Shown here piece after piece: positions 1 through 8,631 of a DNA stretch of 64,000 nt. Position numbers and translations under genes: made by a program. The notes below the pieces were generated by a model. It had not been told where the DNA came from, did no database searches, and worked only from the letters and a program-made list of their open reading frames with translations. This stretch comes from Rosistilla ulvae (lineage in GTDB: Bacteria; Planctomycetota; Planctomycetia; Pirellulales; Pirellulaceae), in NCBI RefSeq assembly GCF_007741475.1, contig NZ_CP036261.1:868001-932000 (forward strand). The letters are read 5' to 3'. Each line of letters begins with the position of its first letter. The first letter of the stretch is position 1.

Positions 1-1
1 G

Positions 2-376
2 ATGTGGCAGCAGATTGCGATCAGTTCCTCCGCCTTGCTGGTGTTGGCTTTCATCGCGTTGACCCTATTGGTCATGCTGCTGCCCTGGTTAGATCCCCGT
101 TTCGAGAACCGCTTTGTGTCGCCTGAGATCGTCGCGATCTTAGGGCTGGGGTGCCTGGCAAACCATCTGTCAGCGATTCAATCGTTTTACATCTTGTCGC
201 GTCGCTTTCCGCCATTGATGATCATGATCCCGGCAATGATCATTGCGGCTTCATCGATTTGGCTGGCGGGTTACTTCTATTCGACGTGGGGCATCGCTTG
301 TGCCTACGCGGCTTCGTTCTGGTTGGTTTTACTTCCGCTGCAAACCTGGGGTTATCTGAAGCTTCGGAAGTGTTGA
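2..376 (+). CDS. Polysaccharide flippase-like membrane protein, C-terminal fragment
   Basis: The reading frame is open at the left edge, so this is only the last 124 or so residues of a longer protein, and the first Met need not be the real start. The fragment has about four hydrophobic segments (roughly residues 7-28, 43-60, 70-90 and 97-118) separated by short polar loops, and ends in a basic tail (KLRKC). This matches the C-terminal end of Wzx/MATE-like polysaccharide exporters, which flip lipid-linked sugars across the inner membrane. The assignment is inferred from hydropathy and style rather than a diagnostic motif; another multi-spanning transporter is possible. No partner gene for envelope sugar assembly lies directly downstream. 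Confidence 0.45.
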   Translation: MWQQIAISSSALLVLAFIALTLLVMLLPWLDPRFENRFVSPEIVAILGLGCLANHLSAIQSFYILSRRFPPLMIMIPAMIIAASSIWLAGYFYSTWGIACAYAASFWLVLLPLQTWGYLKLRKC

Positions 377-817
377 GCCAATCGTTCCATCGGCGCATAA
401 AAAAAGAGAGACCCCGGCCACAAATGACTTTCGCCGCACGCGGCGCTTGCCATTTATTGAGTCTCTCCTGAACGCTTTTTTATGCTCGTTTAAAATTTGG
501 TCAATAGTGATCGCGAAAAAATTTACTGCCGCCGCTGCGCGTTCGACTCGCGCGATCGCAACCCTTTCGCTGTTGCGACTGCAGGGTGGTTGTGATTGTT
601 TGTTCCGCCGCAACGTGCGGCGGTTGTGGCGCGTCGCTCGAGAACCGCGATTCGGTGTTGATGCCAGTGTCGCGCTGCGGCCTCTTGCGGTCGCTCGCTT
701 CGACTTGCCAACAATCACTCTTGGCGTGCCCGATTCGAGAGAGAATCTTCACGAATTGTGGCGATCTTTTTGCGATCGCGCTTGCCATTTTTAGGCCCTG
801 CTGCGCACGATAGGTAA
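377..817. other. Intergenic region with two GC hairpins, no gene seen
   Basis: No convincing coding frame is present. At 406-412 and 461-467 there are complementary heptamers (GAGAGAC / GTCTCTC) enclosing a small GC hairpin near 432-445. On the minus strand the right arm runs straight into seven T, and on the plus strand a T6 tract lies about seven bases past the stem, so this could be an imperfect terminator for the upstream gene. A second perfect 8-bp inverted repeat with an ACG loop lies at 605-623. Short frames here look random. Confidence 0.5.
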
Positions 818-2245
818 ATGGAAAACGCAAGTAAAAACGATGGTTTGGGCTGCCATTACCACTTCATTACCGGCCGCCTTGCCGAACACTCGTTGAGACA
901 GGTTGTTGAATCTGTTGCGGCTCGCGTTGGATTCGAATATTCGATCGGTGTGATGCCGATCACTGTGGCTGCACTGATTACGCCAAAATGGCTTGCTCGA
1001 CATTTGGATGTACCGGCGCAAGCGACCGCGGTGATCCTGCCCGGCTATTGCGTTCGTGGGCTGGCGGAGATCGATGCGATGTTGGATGTGCCCGTCCAAT
1101 GCGGGCCAAAAGACCTCAGCGATCTGCCAAATTTTTTTTCGCTTTCTAATAAAAAAAGATCGCTAAACGACTTCGATATCGAAATTGTGGCGGAAATTAA
1201 TCACGCTCCAAGTCGTCAAATCGACGAGCTTTTGGCGCTCGCAAGTGGCTATGCCGCATGCGGCGCCGACATCATCGACTTGGGATGCAATCCCGAACAG
1301 CGATGGGATGGAATCAAACGAGTCGTGCCGATGTTGCGCGATCTCGGCTTGCGCGTCTCGATCGATACGCTCGATCCGATCGAAGCGGCCGATGCGTGCG
1401 CCGCCGGTGCCGAATTGGTCCTTTCGGTCAATCGCAGTAACCGCGAGATGGCAGTCGATTGGGGAACCGAGGTGGTCGTGATTCCCGACACTCCCGATGC
1501 GATCGAAACGATGGACGAAACGGCTGAATATCTGACGCAGCGGAACGTGCCGATCCGGTTGGATCCGATCTTGGAACCGATCGGATTTGGGTTTGCCGCA
1601 AGTCTGAATCGCTATATCGAAACACGGCGGCGGCATCCCGACGCGGCGATGATGATGGGGATCGGAAATCTAAGCGAACTGACCGACGTCGACTCCGCCG
1701 GCGTTAACTTTCTGCTGCTGGGGATCTGTCAGGAACTGGGCATTCAAAGCGTGTTGACGACTCAGGTGATAAATTGGGCTCGCAGCAGCGTTGCCGAATG
1801 TGATCTGGCTCGGCGGATGGTCTATGCGGCGTGCAAAGAGCGGATTCCGCCAAAGAACCTTAGCGATGCGTTGGTAATGTTGCGCGATCCGCGTTTAAAC
1901 GAACTGCCCGCCGGACATACCGAGCAATTGGCCGATCAGATCAAAGACAACAACTTCCGGTTGTTCGCTCAGACGGACGAGATCAGGCTGGTCTCTCGCG
2001 ATCTGCACCTGGTCGGCGACGATCCGTTTGAAATCTTTGAAGCTCTGTTGGCAACCGAGCAGGGTGAAAAGGTCGACGCTTCGCATGCCTTCTACCTTGG
2101 CTTTGAGATGTGCAAGGCGCTGACGGCGATCACGCTGGGGAAACGTTACGAGCAGGATGAGTCGCTGCGTTGGGGACATCTGACGCGCGACGAAAAGCAT
2201 CACCGACTCAGTGGCAAGCGTCGTCAAAAAAAGTCAGCTGACTGA
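818..2245 (+). CDS. Dihydropteroate synthase-like protein with N-terminal DUF6513 domain
   Basis: A 475-residue protein in two parts. Residues about 12-110 (FITGRLAE, then MPITVAALITPKWLARHL) resemble the DUF6513 domain. From about residue 125 (EINHAP) a dihydropteroate synthase-like TIM barrel follows, with GADIIDLGCNP, VSIDTLDP and MGIGNLSELTDVDSAG. This family occurs in methanogens, methylotrophs and planctomycetes, where it is linked to synthesis of the pterin part of tetrahydromethanopterin, the C1 carrier for formaldehyde oxidation/detoxification, rather than folate. The role here is inferred from family resemblance. No other C1-transfer gene is in this window. The 3' end overlaps the convergent hydrolase gene by 38 bases. 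The start ATG has only a weak AGG upstream. Confidence 0.75.
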   Translation: MENASKNDGLGCHYHFITGRLAEHSLRQVVESVAARVGFEYSIGVMPITVAALITPKWLARHLDVPAQATAVILPGYCVRGLAEIDAMLDVPVQCGPKDLSDLPNFFSLSNKKRSLNDFDIEIVAEINHAPSRQIDELLALASGYAACGADIIDLGCNPEQRWDGIKRVVPMLRDLGLRVSIDTLDPIEAADACAAGAELVLSVNRSNREMAVDWGTEVVVIPDTPDAIETMDETAEYLTQRNVPIRLDPILEPIGFGFAASLNRYIETRRRHPDAAMMMGIGNLSELTDVDSAGVNFLLLGICQELGIQSVLTTQVINWARSSVAECDLARRMVYAACKERIPPKNLSDALVMLRDPRLNELPAGHTEQLADQIKDNNFRLFAQTDEIRLVSRDLHLVGDDPFEIFEALLATEQGEKVDASHAFYLGFEMCKALTAITLGKRYEQDESLRWGHLTRDEKHHRLSGKRRQKKSAD

Positions 2246-3164
2246 ATCCCGCTGCGATCCGTTTGCGGGACGACTTGCGCTTGCTCGACTGTGCGTTTTC
2301 GGGCGCACTCGGCTGCGAAATGGAATCGAGCGATCGATCGGTTGTCGATAAGTCGTCATCGGCATCGCTGGCCGCAACTATCCCTTCGCAAGGATCTTCG
2401 ACTTTCATCGGATCGGTCGCCAGATAGCGATCGGCGCACGAGACGGGGAACTCGCTGCCCAACAGATCGCGATGGGTTTGCAATGCGACGTCGGGCGCGT
2501 TGTTTTCGTCCGACAGATGCGCCAGGCAGGCCCACTGCAATCGCGAGCTGTCGGCGCGTTGCAGCAGCCTAGCCGCTTCGAGATTCGAAATGTGTCCGCC
2601 GGAGCCGCTGATCCGTTCCTGCAGCGCCGGCGGGTAGGGACCCTGGGCGAGCATGTCGGGATCGTAATTGCTTTCGATCAGGACCGCGTCCAGCGAGGCG
2701 ACTGCGGCTTCGAGCCCATCGAAGACGTGTCCCAGATCGGTCAAGATCCCGAATCGGCGACGCGAGTTATCGATGATGAAGACGACGCCGTCGACACCGT
2801 CGTGTGGCGTCGAGAGTGTTTCGACCGAGACCTGGCCGAACCACAGCGTCTGTCCCGCATCGAAATGGCGGACGTCGGAGACACGCCCCAAGCGTTTGCG
2901 GCGATCGACGATCGTGTGCGTCGCAGGCGTGCAATAGATCGGCAGGCCAAATTTGCGGTGGTAGACGCCCATGCAACTTGTGTGGTCGCTGTGATCGTGG
3001 GAGATGATCAAGGCATCGACGTCGTGGATGTCTTTGCCGTGTTGAGCCAGTCGCTCTTGAGCTTGGCGACCGCTGATCCCTGCATCGAACAGCAACCGCA
3101 CTCCGTCGGTTTCGACGTACACGCAATTGCCACTGCTTCCCGATTGCAACGTGATGACTTCCAT
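2208..3164 (-). CDS. Metallo-beta-lactamase-fold hydrolase, YycJ/WalJ-like
   Basis: A 318-residue MBL-fold protein. The start was set at the ATG giving MEVITLQSGSSGNC, because this is the typical N-terminus of the YycJ/WalJ family; an upstream in-frame start would add 46 low-quality residues. The zinc-binding HxHxDH motif is visible as HDHSDH (H56, H58, D60, H61), with further conserved blocks STPHDG and LTDLGHV. WalJ-like enzymes are single-strand exonuclease-like hydrolases in Gram-positives; the substrate in planctomycetes is unknown. The C-terminal 70 residues are Ser/Asp-rich and basic and look like a lineage-specific extension. Its 3' end overlaps the convergent DHPS-like gene. Confidence 0.8.
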   Translation of the reverse strand: MEVITLQSGSSGNCVYVETDGVRLLFDAGISGRQAQERLAQHGKDIHDVDALIISHDHSDHTSCMGVYHRKFGLPIYCTPATHTIVDRRKRLGRVSDVRHFDAGQTLWFGQVSVETLSTPHDGVDGVVFIIDNSRRRFGILTDLGHVFDGLEAAVASLDAVLIESNYDPDMLAQGPYPPALQERISGSGGHISNLEAARLLQRADSSRLQWACLAHLSDENNAPDVALQTHRDLLGSEFPVSCADRYLATDPMKVEDPCEGIVAASDADDDLSTTDRSLDSISQPSAPENAQSSKRKSSRKRIAAGFSQLTFFDDACH

Positions 3165-3284
3165 GGCCGCCAGTATAACGGTCGCGCGGCGTGTGGATAC
3201 CTGGTCGGGAGCCCCAACCGACGCGCCGGCTGTGTCATCAAATCGTCGCCGGTCTGCTAACGCAGCGTTAACACTAAAATTTAG

Positions 3285-3352
3285 GGTAGTGGACGAGGTC
3301 ACGAGTCCTTTCGCGGCAGAGATTATGGGGACTCGTGACCTCGTCCACTACC
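3285..3352. repeat. Perfect 24-bp inverted repeat with 20-base loop
   Basis: The left arm at 3285-3308 (core GGACGAGGTCACGAGTCC) is perfectly complementary to the right arm at 3329-3352. It lies between the divergent hydrolase and phosphatase genes, in a 388-base stretch (3165-3552) without any other recognisable gene. There is no T tract after either arm, so a simple terminator is unlikely; a REP/MITE-like element fits better. The only frames across it are made of the arm sequence. Confidence 0.85.
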
Positions 3353-3540
3353 ATCAGTCCGAAAATCAAAGTTTGACAAACCACTAGCTTGTTGGGGCAC
3401 TCTAGGTGCTGAACGCCGGCGGGCGTAAACTTGTCGTTCATCGCGTCGGCACGTTCGGGATGTCTGTTCACGCAGAGGCCCGTCGTCGCCTCTCCCTTTC
3501 CCGAAACCGAATTCTTGCCCTGCGATGCGGGGCAGCCAAC

Positions 3541-3544
3541 GGAG
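3541..3544 (+). promoter_or_regulatory. Shine-Dalgarno deciding a TTG start
   Basis: GGAG lies eight bases before an in-frame TTG at 3553. This spacing, and the resulting family-typical protein length, favour TTG over the ATG at 3460 for the phosphatase gene. Confidence 0.55.
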
Positions 3545-3552
3545 CGATCGTT

Positions 3553-4026
3553 TTGAAACCTTGCAGCATCTTGTTTGTATGTATGGGCAATATCTGCCGT
3601 TCACCCGCGGCCGAAGGAGTGATGCGGCGGTTGGTCGAAGCGGAGGGTTTGGACGATAAGATCACTATCGATTCGGCCGGCACGATCGGCTTCCACACCG
3701 GGAAGGCGGCGGATCGTCGGATGCGAGCCGCCGCTCAACAGCGGGGGCTCGAATTGACGAGTCGAGCGCGGCAGGTGACGGCTGCGGATCTGCAAGCCTT
3801 CGATCTCGTCGTCGCCATGGATGCCGATAACGCTCGCGACCTGAACGCGCTCGATGGCGGTTCGGATGCTAGGATCGAAATGCTCAGTAGCTATCTGGAC
3901 GATTCTTGGCCGAGCGATGTTCCCGATCCCTACTATGGTGGCGAGGAAGGTTTTGAGTTTGTCTTGAACATGCTGGAGCAAGCCTGTCCCAAGATCCTGG
4001 AGTCGTTGACATCCGATGCCGATTGA
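3553..4026 (+). CDS. Low-molecular-weight protein-tyrosine phosphatase
   Basis: About 157 residues, the usual size for the family. The P-loop CxxxxxR(S) is CMGNICRS, with catalytic C10 and R16 right at the N-terminus, and the general-acid Asp lies in the DPYYGG block (D125). It dephosphorylates phosphotyrosine or arginine-phosphate type substrates in the cytoplasm; in bacteria such enzymes often control exopolysaccharide tyrosine kinases, but no kinase is next to it here. The TTG start is preferred because of GGAG eight bases upstream; starting at ATG 3460 would add 31 residues rich in Arg/Leu with no family match. Divergent from the MBL hydrolase. Confidence 0.85.
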   Translation: MKPCSILFVCMGNICRSPAAEGVMRRLVEAEGLDDKITIDSAGTIGFHTGKAADRRMRAAAQQRGLELTSRARQVTAADLQAFDLVVAMDADNARDLNALDGGSDARIEMLSSYLDDSWPSDVPDPYYGGEEGFEFVLNMLEQACPKILESLTSDAD

Positions 4027-4310
4027 GGGGGCGGCCCGTAAAAGTTGCGAAAAGGGCGGTTTCGATGGGCCACGATAGATCGGCGAATCGTTACGATTGA
4101 TGCGATGGTTGCATCTTTCGTAGGCAGATCAGCCAATTTGCTTTCGGCTGAGCAAGCAAAGGGCTGACAATGCCCCTTTCCGTAAGCATACTCCGATTAA
4201 CCACTTTGCAGCTTGAATCAGCTCTCCCGCGGCCTAGGTCGTCATGGGGGCGAGGCAAGCCTTGTGAAGAACCGTTCTATTCCGAAATCCTGCAGACTGC
4301 GTCGAAAAAC

Positions 4311-6668
4311 ATGAATGTCGTTCACTGCCCCGGCTGCGCCCAATCGCTTCAATTGCCCGAAAACGCCAGTCCGGACATGACGCTGCAGTGTCCTCACTGC
4401 GGCGCGGTTCACCAAGTCGATCAATTTTTGCCGGCTGGGCCCGATGCGGTGCTGGAAGCTGTCGAACCCGAAGTGGCGTTTAACGAACATGCCCAGGAGG
4501 AATTTTCGCAGGGGGAAACCATCGCTGATACTCCAGCGGATGCCGCGGTGGAGGAAGAGCAAGAGCTCGGCTTGCTCAGTTTCGATGACGATATCGAAGA
4601 GCTGCCGATGATCGAATTGGAATCGGACGACGACGGCAGCGAAGAGTTGCCGAGCTTCGAAGCTGCCCCAGTCGACGCGGACGATGAGGAGTTGCCGATG
4701 ATCGATCTGAAATCGGACGACGATGGCAGCGAAGAATTGCCAAGCTTCGAAGCCGAATCGATCGAAATGGAATCAACGTCCGAGACCGAAGCCGCATCGG
4801 CCGACGCTGACGATGAAGAGCTGCCGACGATGGAGCTGGAATTGGACGACGATGGCAGTGAAGAACTGCCCAGCTTCGAAGTCGAACCGATCGAAATGGA
4901 AGCGAAGCCCGAGACCGAAACTGCGCCGGTCGCCGATGAAGATGTGGCCGATGAATCGCTGCCGATGATGGAGTTGGAATCGGGGGACAACGATAGCGAC
5001 GCACTGTCAATCGAAGCCGAACCGATGGACTTCAAGTCCGAACCGGAACTTGTGATCGAGCCGTCAAGCGTTGCCGAAGCCAGCGACGAAGATCAGGAAG
5101 AGATCGTATTGCCGAGCGTGGAGTTCGGTTCGATCGAAGCCGACGAAGCATCGAGTATTGCGGCGACCGAGGTGGAGGGGGAAGCGGCTGCAGAGCTGGA
5201 CGAAACCTTGGATGCTGACGAACAAGAATTGGCCGACAGCGACGAACCGGTTGACGTCGAACTAGACAACGCTGGAACGTCGCTCGGTTTCACGGAGTTT
5301 GGTCGCGAGCCAGTGGCCGAGAACGTCGACGACGGCGAAGCGGACGACGATTTGCAGGTGAGCGAGGCTGCGTCGACGGACGTTCCCGCGGCTCCAAAGC
5401 GTTCGCGGGTTGCGAGTCTGTTGGTGCAGATTGTTTGCCCTGAGTGCAACGATCCCGTCCGAATGCCTGAATCGCCCGCGGCCAGCGACGCGGAAGTGAG
5501 TTGTCCTTGGTGCGGGCAGACCAATCCATTAAGTGTTTTTGCCGAGCAATTGGCTCCGCCGCTCCAACTGGTTTCACCGTCGTCGGGCAGCGTCGGCGCG
5601 GTGGATCGACCGAGCGAGCGGATCGTCGCCGAAAACGCATGGAGTGATGAAAACGCGAATGCCGCGGCTGTGGTCGAGCCCGAGGGATACGAGTCGGAGG
5701 CGTACGCGGGGTATGACGATTCGCCGATGACCGATGCGGCCGGTTTCGACATGTCGGCGCATGGGCTGCAACCGCGGGCCCGACGTCGCAAAAAGCCTTC
5801 GATCATCAAGATGTTGGTTCAGTGGTTTGGTGGCGGCGTGTTGGGAATCGGCGGCGCACTGGCGATTCTCTACTTCGGCTTCCCCGAGAAGTTTCCGAAG
5901 TTCTTGCCGTTCCAGCCGCCAAGCAGTCGCAGCACGTCGGGTGTGGGTAGCAACAGCGATTTTGTCCCCCTCGGCGCGGAACAGAATAATGATTTCGGTG
6001 GAACCGAGTTTGTGGTCGACAACGAAAACAGCGAGCTGCTGGAATCGATCGAGCTGCCCGCCGCAGAGGGTGTCGCCGAAGATACCGTGACGGAGGACGA
6101 GACCGCATCGGCGCCCGAAACGATTGAACCGGAGCCGGCACCGTCGTTGGGCGAACGGCGACTGCAAACCGCTCGTGAAGCGTTGGCTGTGGCGATCGAA
6201 ACCGAAAAGGAGAGTGCCGATTTTAATGTGAACCGGAACTCGCTCTATCGCGGTTTGGCAGAACTGGCTGCGGCGGTTGCCGACAACCCGTTTTCCAAAC
6301 AGCCGAAAAAAGAGGCGGCGCAATTGCTGGAAGAGTTGGGAGGACAACGCGAGCTGATGATGTCGTTGGCCGGCCTGGCACCCCATTGGTTGGCGTCTTC
6401 GCAGCGCGGCAGCGATGGCGTTTTTCTGGTCGCCAAATTGGGCAGCAAGACAAAAGCTCAATCGCGTCCTGGATACCATTCCATTCAACTGGCTCGATAT
6501 ATCGGCGAAGCGGCTGGTGCCGAACCGATCACTGTCTTCGGGCTGTTGGATGATCTGATGCCCTACCAAGACCAAAACGTTATGATACTGGCGGTGATTG
6601 AGAATAATGCAAGCGATATCACCGGCGCCGGCAGCCTCTTGAAACTGTCGGCCATCCAGCCGTTGTAA
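4311..6668 (+). CDS. Zinc-ribbon, acidic-repeat, single-pass membrane protein of unknown function
   Basis: 785 residues from the ATG giving MNVVHCPGC. Visible parts: zinc ribbon 1 (C6, C9, C27, C30); a very acidic region, about residues 90-350, with repeated blocks of the type EELPM(I/M)(E/D)L..DDDGSEELPSFE; zinc ribbon 2 near residues 377-402 (CPEC...CPWC); a basic RRRKKP stretch followed by a transmembrane segment near 500-526; then a linker and a predicted helical C-terminal domain. The order suggests a cytoplasmic, metal-binding, highly charged N-terminal half and an exported C-terminal half. Planctomycetes have many MJ0042-like zinc-ribbon proteins of this style. Function is unknown. It appears to be transcribed alone. 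Confidence 0.7.
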   Translation: MNVVHCPGCAQSLQLPENASPDMTLQCPHCGAVHQVDQFLPAGPDAVLEAVEPEVAFNEHAQEEFSQGETIADTPADAAVEEEQELGLLSFDDDIEELPMIELESDDDGSEELPSFEAAPVDADDEELPMIDLKSDDDGSEELPSFEAESIEMESTSETEAASADADDEELPTMELELDDDGSEELPSFEVEPIEMEAKPETETAPVADEDVADESLPMMELESGDNDSDALSIEAEPMDFKSEPELVIEPSSVAEASDEDQEEIVLPSVEFGSIEADEASSIAATEVEGEAAAELDETLDADEQELADSDEPVDVELDNAGTSLGFTEFGREPVAENVDDGEADDDLQVSEAASTDVPAAPKRSRVASLLVQIVCPECNDPVRMPESPAASDAEVSCPWCGQTNPLSVFAEQLAPPLQLVSPSSGSVGAVDRPSERIVAENAWSDENANAAAVVEPEGYESEAYAGYDDSPMTDAAGFDMSAHGLQPRARRRKKPSIIKMLVQWFGGGVLGIGGALAILYFGFPEKFPKFLPFQPPSSRSTSGVGSNSDFVPLGAEQNNDFGGTEFVVDNENSELLESIELPAAEGVAEDTVTEDETASAPETIEPEPAPSLGERRLQTAREALAVAIETEKESADFNVNRNSLYRGLAELAAAVADNPFSKQPKKEAAQLLEELGGQRELMMSLAGLAPHWLASSQRGSDGVFLVAKLGSKTKAQSRPGYHSIQLARYIGEAAGAEPITVFGLLDDLMPYQDQNVMILAVIENNASDITGAGSLLKLSAIQPL
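4596..5040 (+). repeat. Irregular coding repeat (acidic modules)
   Basis: Four degenerate modules in the zinc-ribbon protein gene begin near 4596, 4686, 4815 and 4953. The core encodes EELPM..L..DDDGSEELPSFE and the spacing varies (90, 129 and 138 bases, all multiples of three), so the frame is kept while length changes. The last copy has decayed. Confidence 0.7.
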
Positions 6669-6694
6669 AGCGACGCCACCGCAGCCACCTGCAA

Positions 6695-6716
6695 GGTGCG
6701 GTCCTCTGACCGCACC
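6695..6716 (+). terminator. GC-rich hairpin after the zinc-ribbon gene
   Basis: A perfect 9-bp stem (GGTGCGGTC / GACCGCACC) with a CTCT loop lies 26 bases after the stop codon. It is followed by a C/T-rich stretch rather than a clean T run, so termination is only suggested. The rest of 6669-6959 holds no gene. Confidence 0.35.
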
Positions 6717-6959
6717 CTCCCCCTCTCTCTTCGGGGAGCCGCACGCCGCCCTTCCGTCCCGATGGACGGTTCTTCTGATTCGCGATTGGGGGGGGTGATT
6801 TATTGACAGCTTCATCACACCTTAGTACAACTGCAGTGGCGGTTGTTCTTCCGTCGGAGGTGGTGGCGTCTTTGGCGTTGTCTTTTAGGTAAGAAGCGTC
6901 GGTGGTCCCCCCCTCCCATTATTCTCGTTCATGTTCGGTTGATGTTGAGGAGCTGATTT

Positions 6960-7976
6960 ATGGCTGCGAAGAAGAAACACGGTTTCACGCTGGTTGAGTT
7001 GCTTGTGGTGATCGCCATCATCGGCATTTTAGTGGGGCTGCTTCTGCCCGCGGTTCAGGCGGCTCGCGAAGCCGCACGCCGTATGCAGTGCAGCAACAAT
7101 CTGAAGCAAATCGGCATCGCGATGCACAACTATCACGATACGTTCAAGAAGCTTCCCATGGGACTAAAGAATGATTATGGGCACGCACTCGACATGCGAG
7201 GTCAGCAGTATGGCCACAAGCTCCCCAGTGGCACGCCGTTTCAATCAAATATGGCGCAATACAACTGGAGTGCCTACATCGCACCGTTTGTTGAGTTGCA
7301 GAATGCCTTTGATGCGATTGACGTGAATGGTCGATACGCTGCGGAAGCGATGGACATCGCAACAGCGCGCGCTGTAGTTGCAACCCCCGTGGCTGGATTC
7401 CGTTGCCCATCGGATACCGGTGAAGATGTCAACGTTCATGGTATATATCGAGTAAAAGCATTGAACGGGACAACGTATGACGTGGCGACCTCCAACTACG
7501 CTGGAGTTGCGGATGACGACGGCGGTGGTGGTGGGTTGAATTTGAGCATGGATGCACGTGGTTGCAAAGGTGTGCTCTATAACGATAGCGATGATAGGTT
7601 CCGCGATGTTACCGACGGAACCAGCAACGTGCTTCTCGTGGGAGAAAGAGCGGATGAGACGTATAATGGTCTCTGTGGTAAAAAACAGATCACAGGGGCA
7701 GCGACACTCTACGTCTCATCAGCTCAGAGCTTGCTTGCGCATTCAAACCGAGGGGCATCCTCAGCACTAGGAGTTGCCGGCGCGGGGATCAATGTCGATG
7801 CACCAAATTGCGCTGATATGTACAACGTGAAGGTTCCCTTCACTTCTCTTCATCCCGGTGGAGCCCAGTTTGTATTGGTCGATGGTTCGGTTCACTTTCT
7901 GTCTGAGACATTGGACCTAACAACGTATCGCCGATTGGCAAATAAAGAGGATGGGAACCCAGTGCAATTGCCGTAG
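6960..7976 (+). CDS. DUF1559 pseudopilin-like protein
   Basis: 338 residues. The N-terminus is a type IV prepilin/pseudopilin signal: basic MAAKKKHG, then FTLVELLVVIAIIGILVGLL, with the peptidase site after G8 and Glu at +5. The DUF1559 body starts with AREAARRMQCSNNLKQIG, and near the C-terminus there is the H-X9-DG block (HPGGAQFVLVDG). Planctomycetes carry large numbers of these; they are thought to be processed by a prepilin peptidase and sit at the envelope, role unknown. A GAGGAG-like ribosome site lies about eight bases before the ATG. The following gene is a small lipoprotein, an arrangement repeated at 40.1-41.7 kb. Confidence 0.9.
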   Translation: MAAKKKHGFTLVELLVVIAIIGILVGLLLPAVQAAREAARRMQCSNNLKQIGIAMHNYHDTFKKLPMGLKNDYGHALDMRGQQYGHKLPSGTPFQSNMAQYNWSAYIAPFVELQNAFDAIDVNGRYAAEAMDIATARAVVATPVAGFRCPSDTGEDVNVHGIYRVKALNGTTYDVATSNYAGVADDDGGGGGLNLSMDARGCKGVLYNDSDDRFRDVTDGTSNVLLVGERADETYNGLCGKKQITGAATLYVSSAQSLLAHSNRGASSALGVAGAGINVDAPNCADMYNVKVPFTSLHPGGAQFVLVDGSVHFLSETLDLTTYRRLANKEDGNPVQLP

Positions 7977-8094
7977 TTTGGCCGTTTGTGCTTGTTGGTT
8001 GAGTTCTTTGCACGAACTGTAATATGTTGGCATGCATTGATGTGTGTCAGCATTTCGTATCGATTGATGAATCGTGTTTTCTGTTTCTCACTAG

Positions 8095-8565
8095 ATGGAA
8101 TCTTCAAGCGTGAAGAATATTTTTAATCGATTGGATGGCCGTTGTGGGCTTTTCGTGCTGCTTGTGCTTCTGCCATTTTTCAGCCTTTCGGTAGGCTGTG
8201 GTGGGGATGGGTTTGACCGCGTGCCGTTTTCGGGAACGGTTTCGGTCGACGGGGGTGTAAACCGCAATGGGTGGATGCGCGGTTCAAGTGCGACAGCCGG
8301 TACGGGATCACCGAACGTCACGGCCGTCATTGAAAATGGAAAGTTTGCGTTTCCTGCGGAGAGAGGGCCTGTGCCTGGTTCATATAATTTTGAAGTGACC
8401 GTCACGGTCCCTGGGAAGGAGAGAGAGAGTGTCGGCGAGGTACCTGCCGGCGTAACTGAATCGAACGAAACCTACATCACGCTTCAGAAGACGCTGGTGG
8501 TTCCCGAGGGTGGCGGAGATGGCGTTGTGGTTGAAGTGACATCTGCGGATGTTGTTGAGAACTAA
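8095..8565 (+). CDS. Small probable lipoprotein paired with DUF1559
   Basis: 156 residues. A hydrophobic segment at residues 18-34 ends in SVGC (C35), a plausible though not ideal lipobox. The mature part begins with the motif seen in carboxypeptidase-regulatory-like planctomycete lipoproteins (PFSGTVSVDGG) and contains NFEVTVTVPGK, consistent with a small beta-sandwich. It starts 118 bases after the DUF1559 stop, same strand, and probably belongs to the same transcription unit. Compared with the pair partner at 41.2 kb the domain is more diverged. The start codon lacks a strong ribosome site; GTG at 8110 is an alternative. Confidence 0.65.
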   Translation: MESSSVKNIFNRLDGRCGLFVLLVLLPFFSLSVGCGGDGFDRVPFSGTVSVDGGVNRNGWMRGSSATAGTGSPNVTAVIENGKFAFPAERGPVPGSYNFEVTVTVPGKERESVGEVPAGVTESNETYITLQKTLVVPEGGGDGVVVEVTSADVVEN

Positions 8566-8631
8566 CGCGAATCGCCACCGTTAGCTAAAATAGGCGGCAG
8601 GAAAACTTTACCGTCTGTGCCCAGGGCCACG

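Noticed and set aside
3274-3471. Small frames reading VVDEVTSP across the 24-bp palindrome
   Set aside because: They are the palindrome arms in translation and have no start signal or independent support.
4421-5035. 204-codon Ser-rich frame on the minus strand
   Set aside because: It is the antisense of the acidic repeats in the zinc-ribbon gene; its Ser/Ile-rich composition mirrors Glu/Asp codons.
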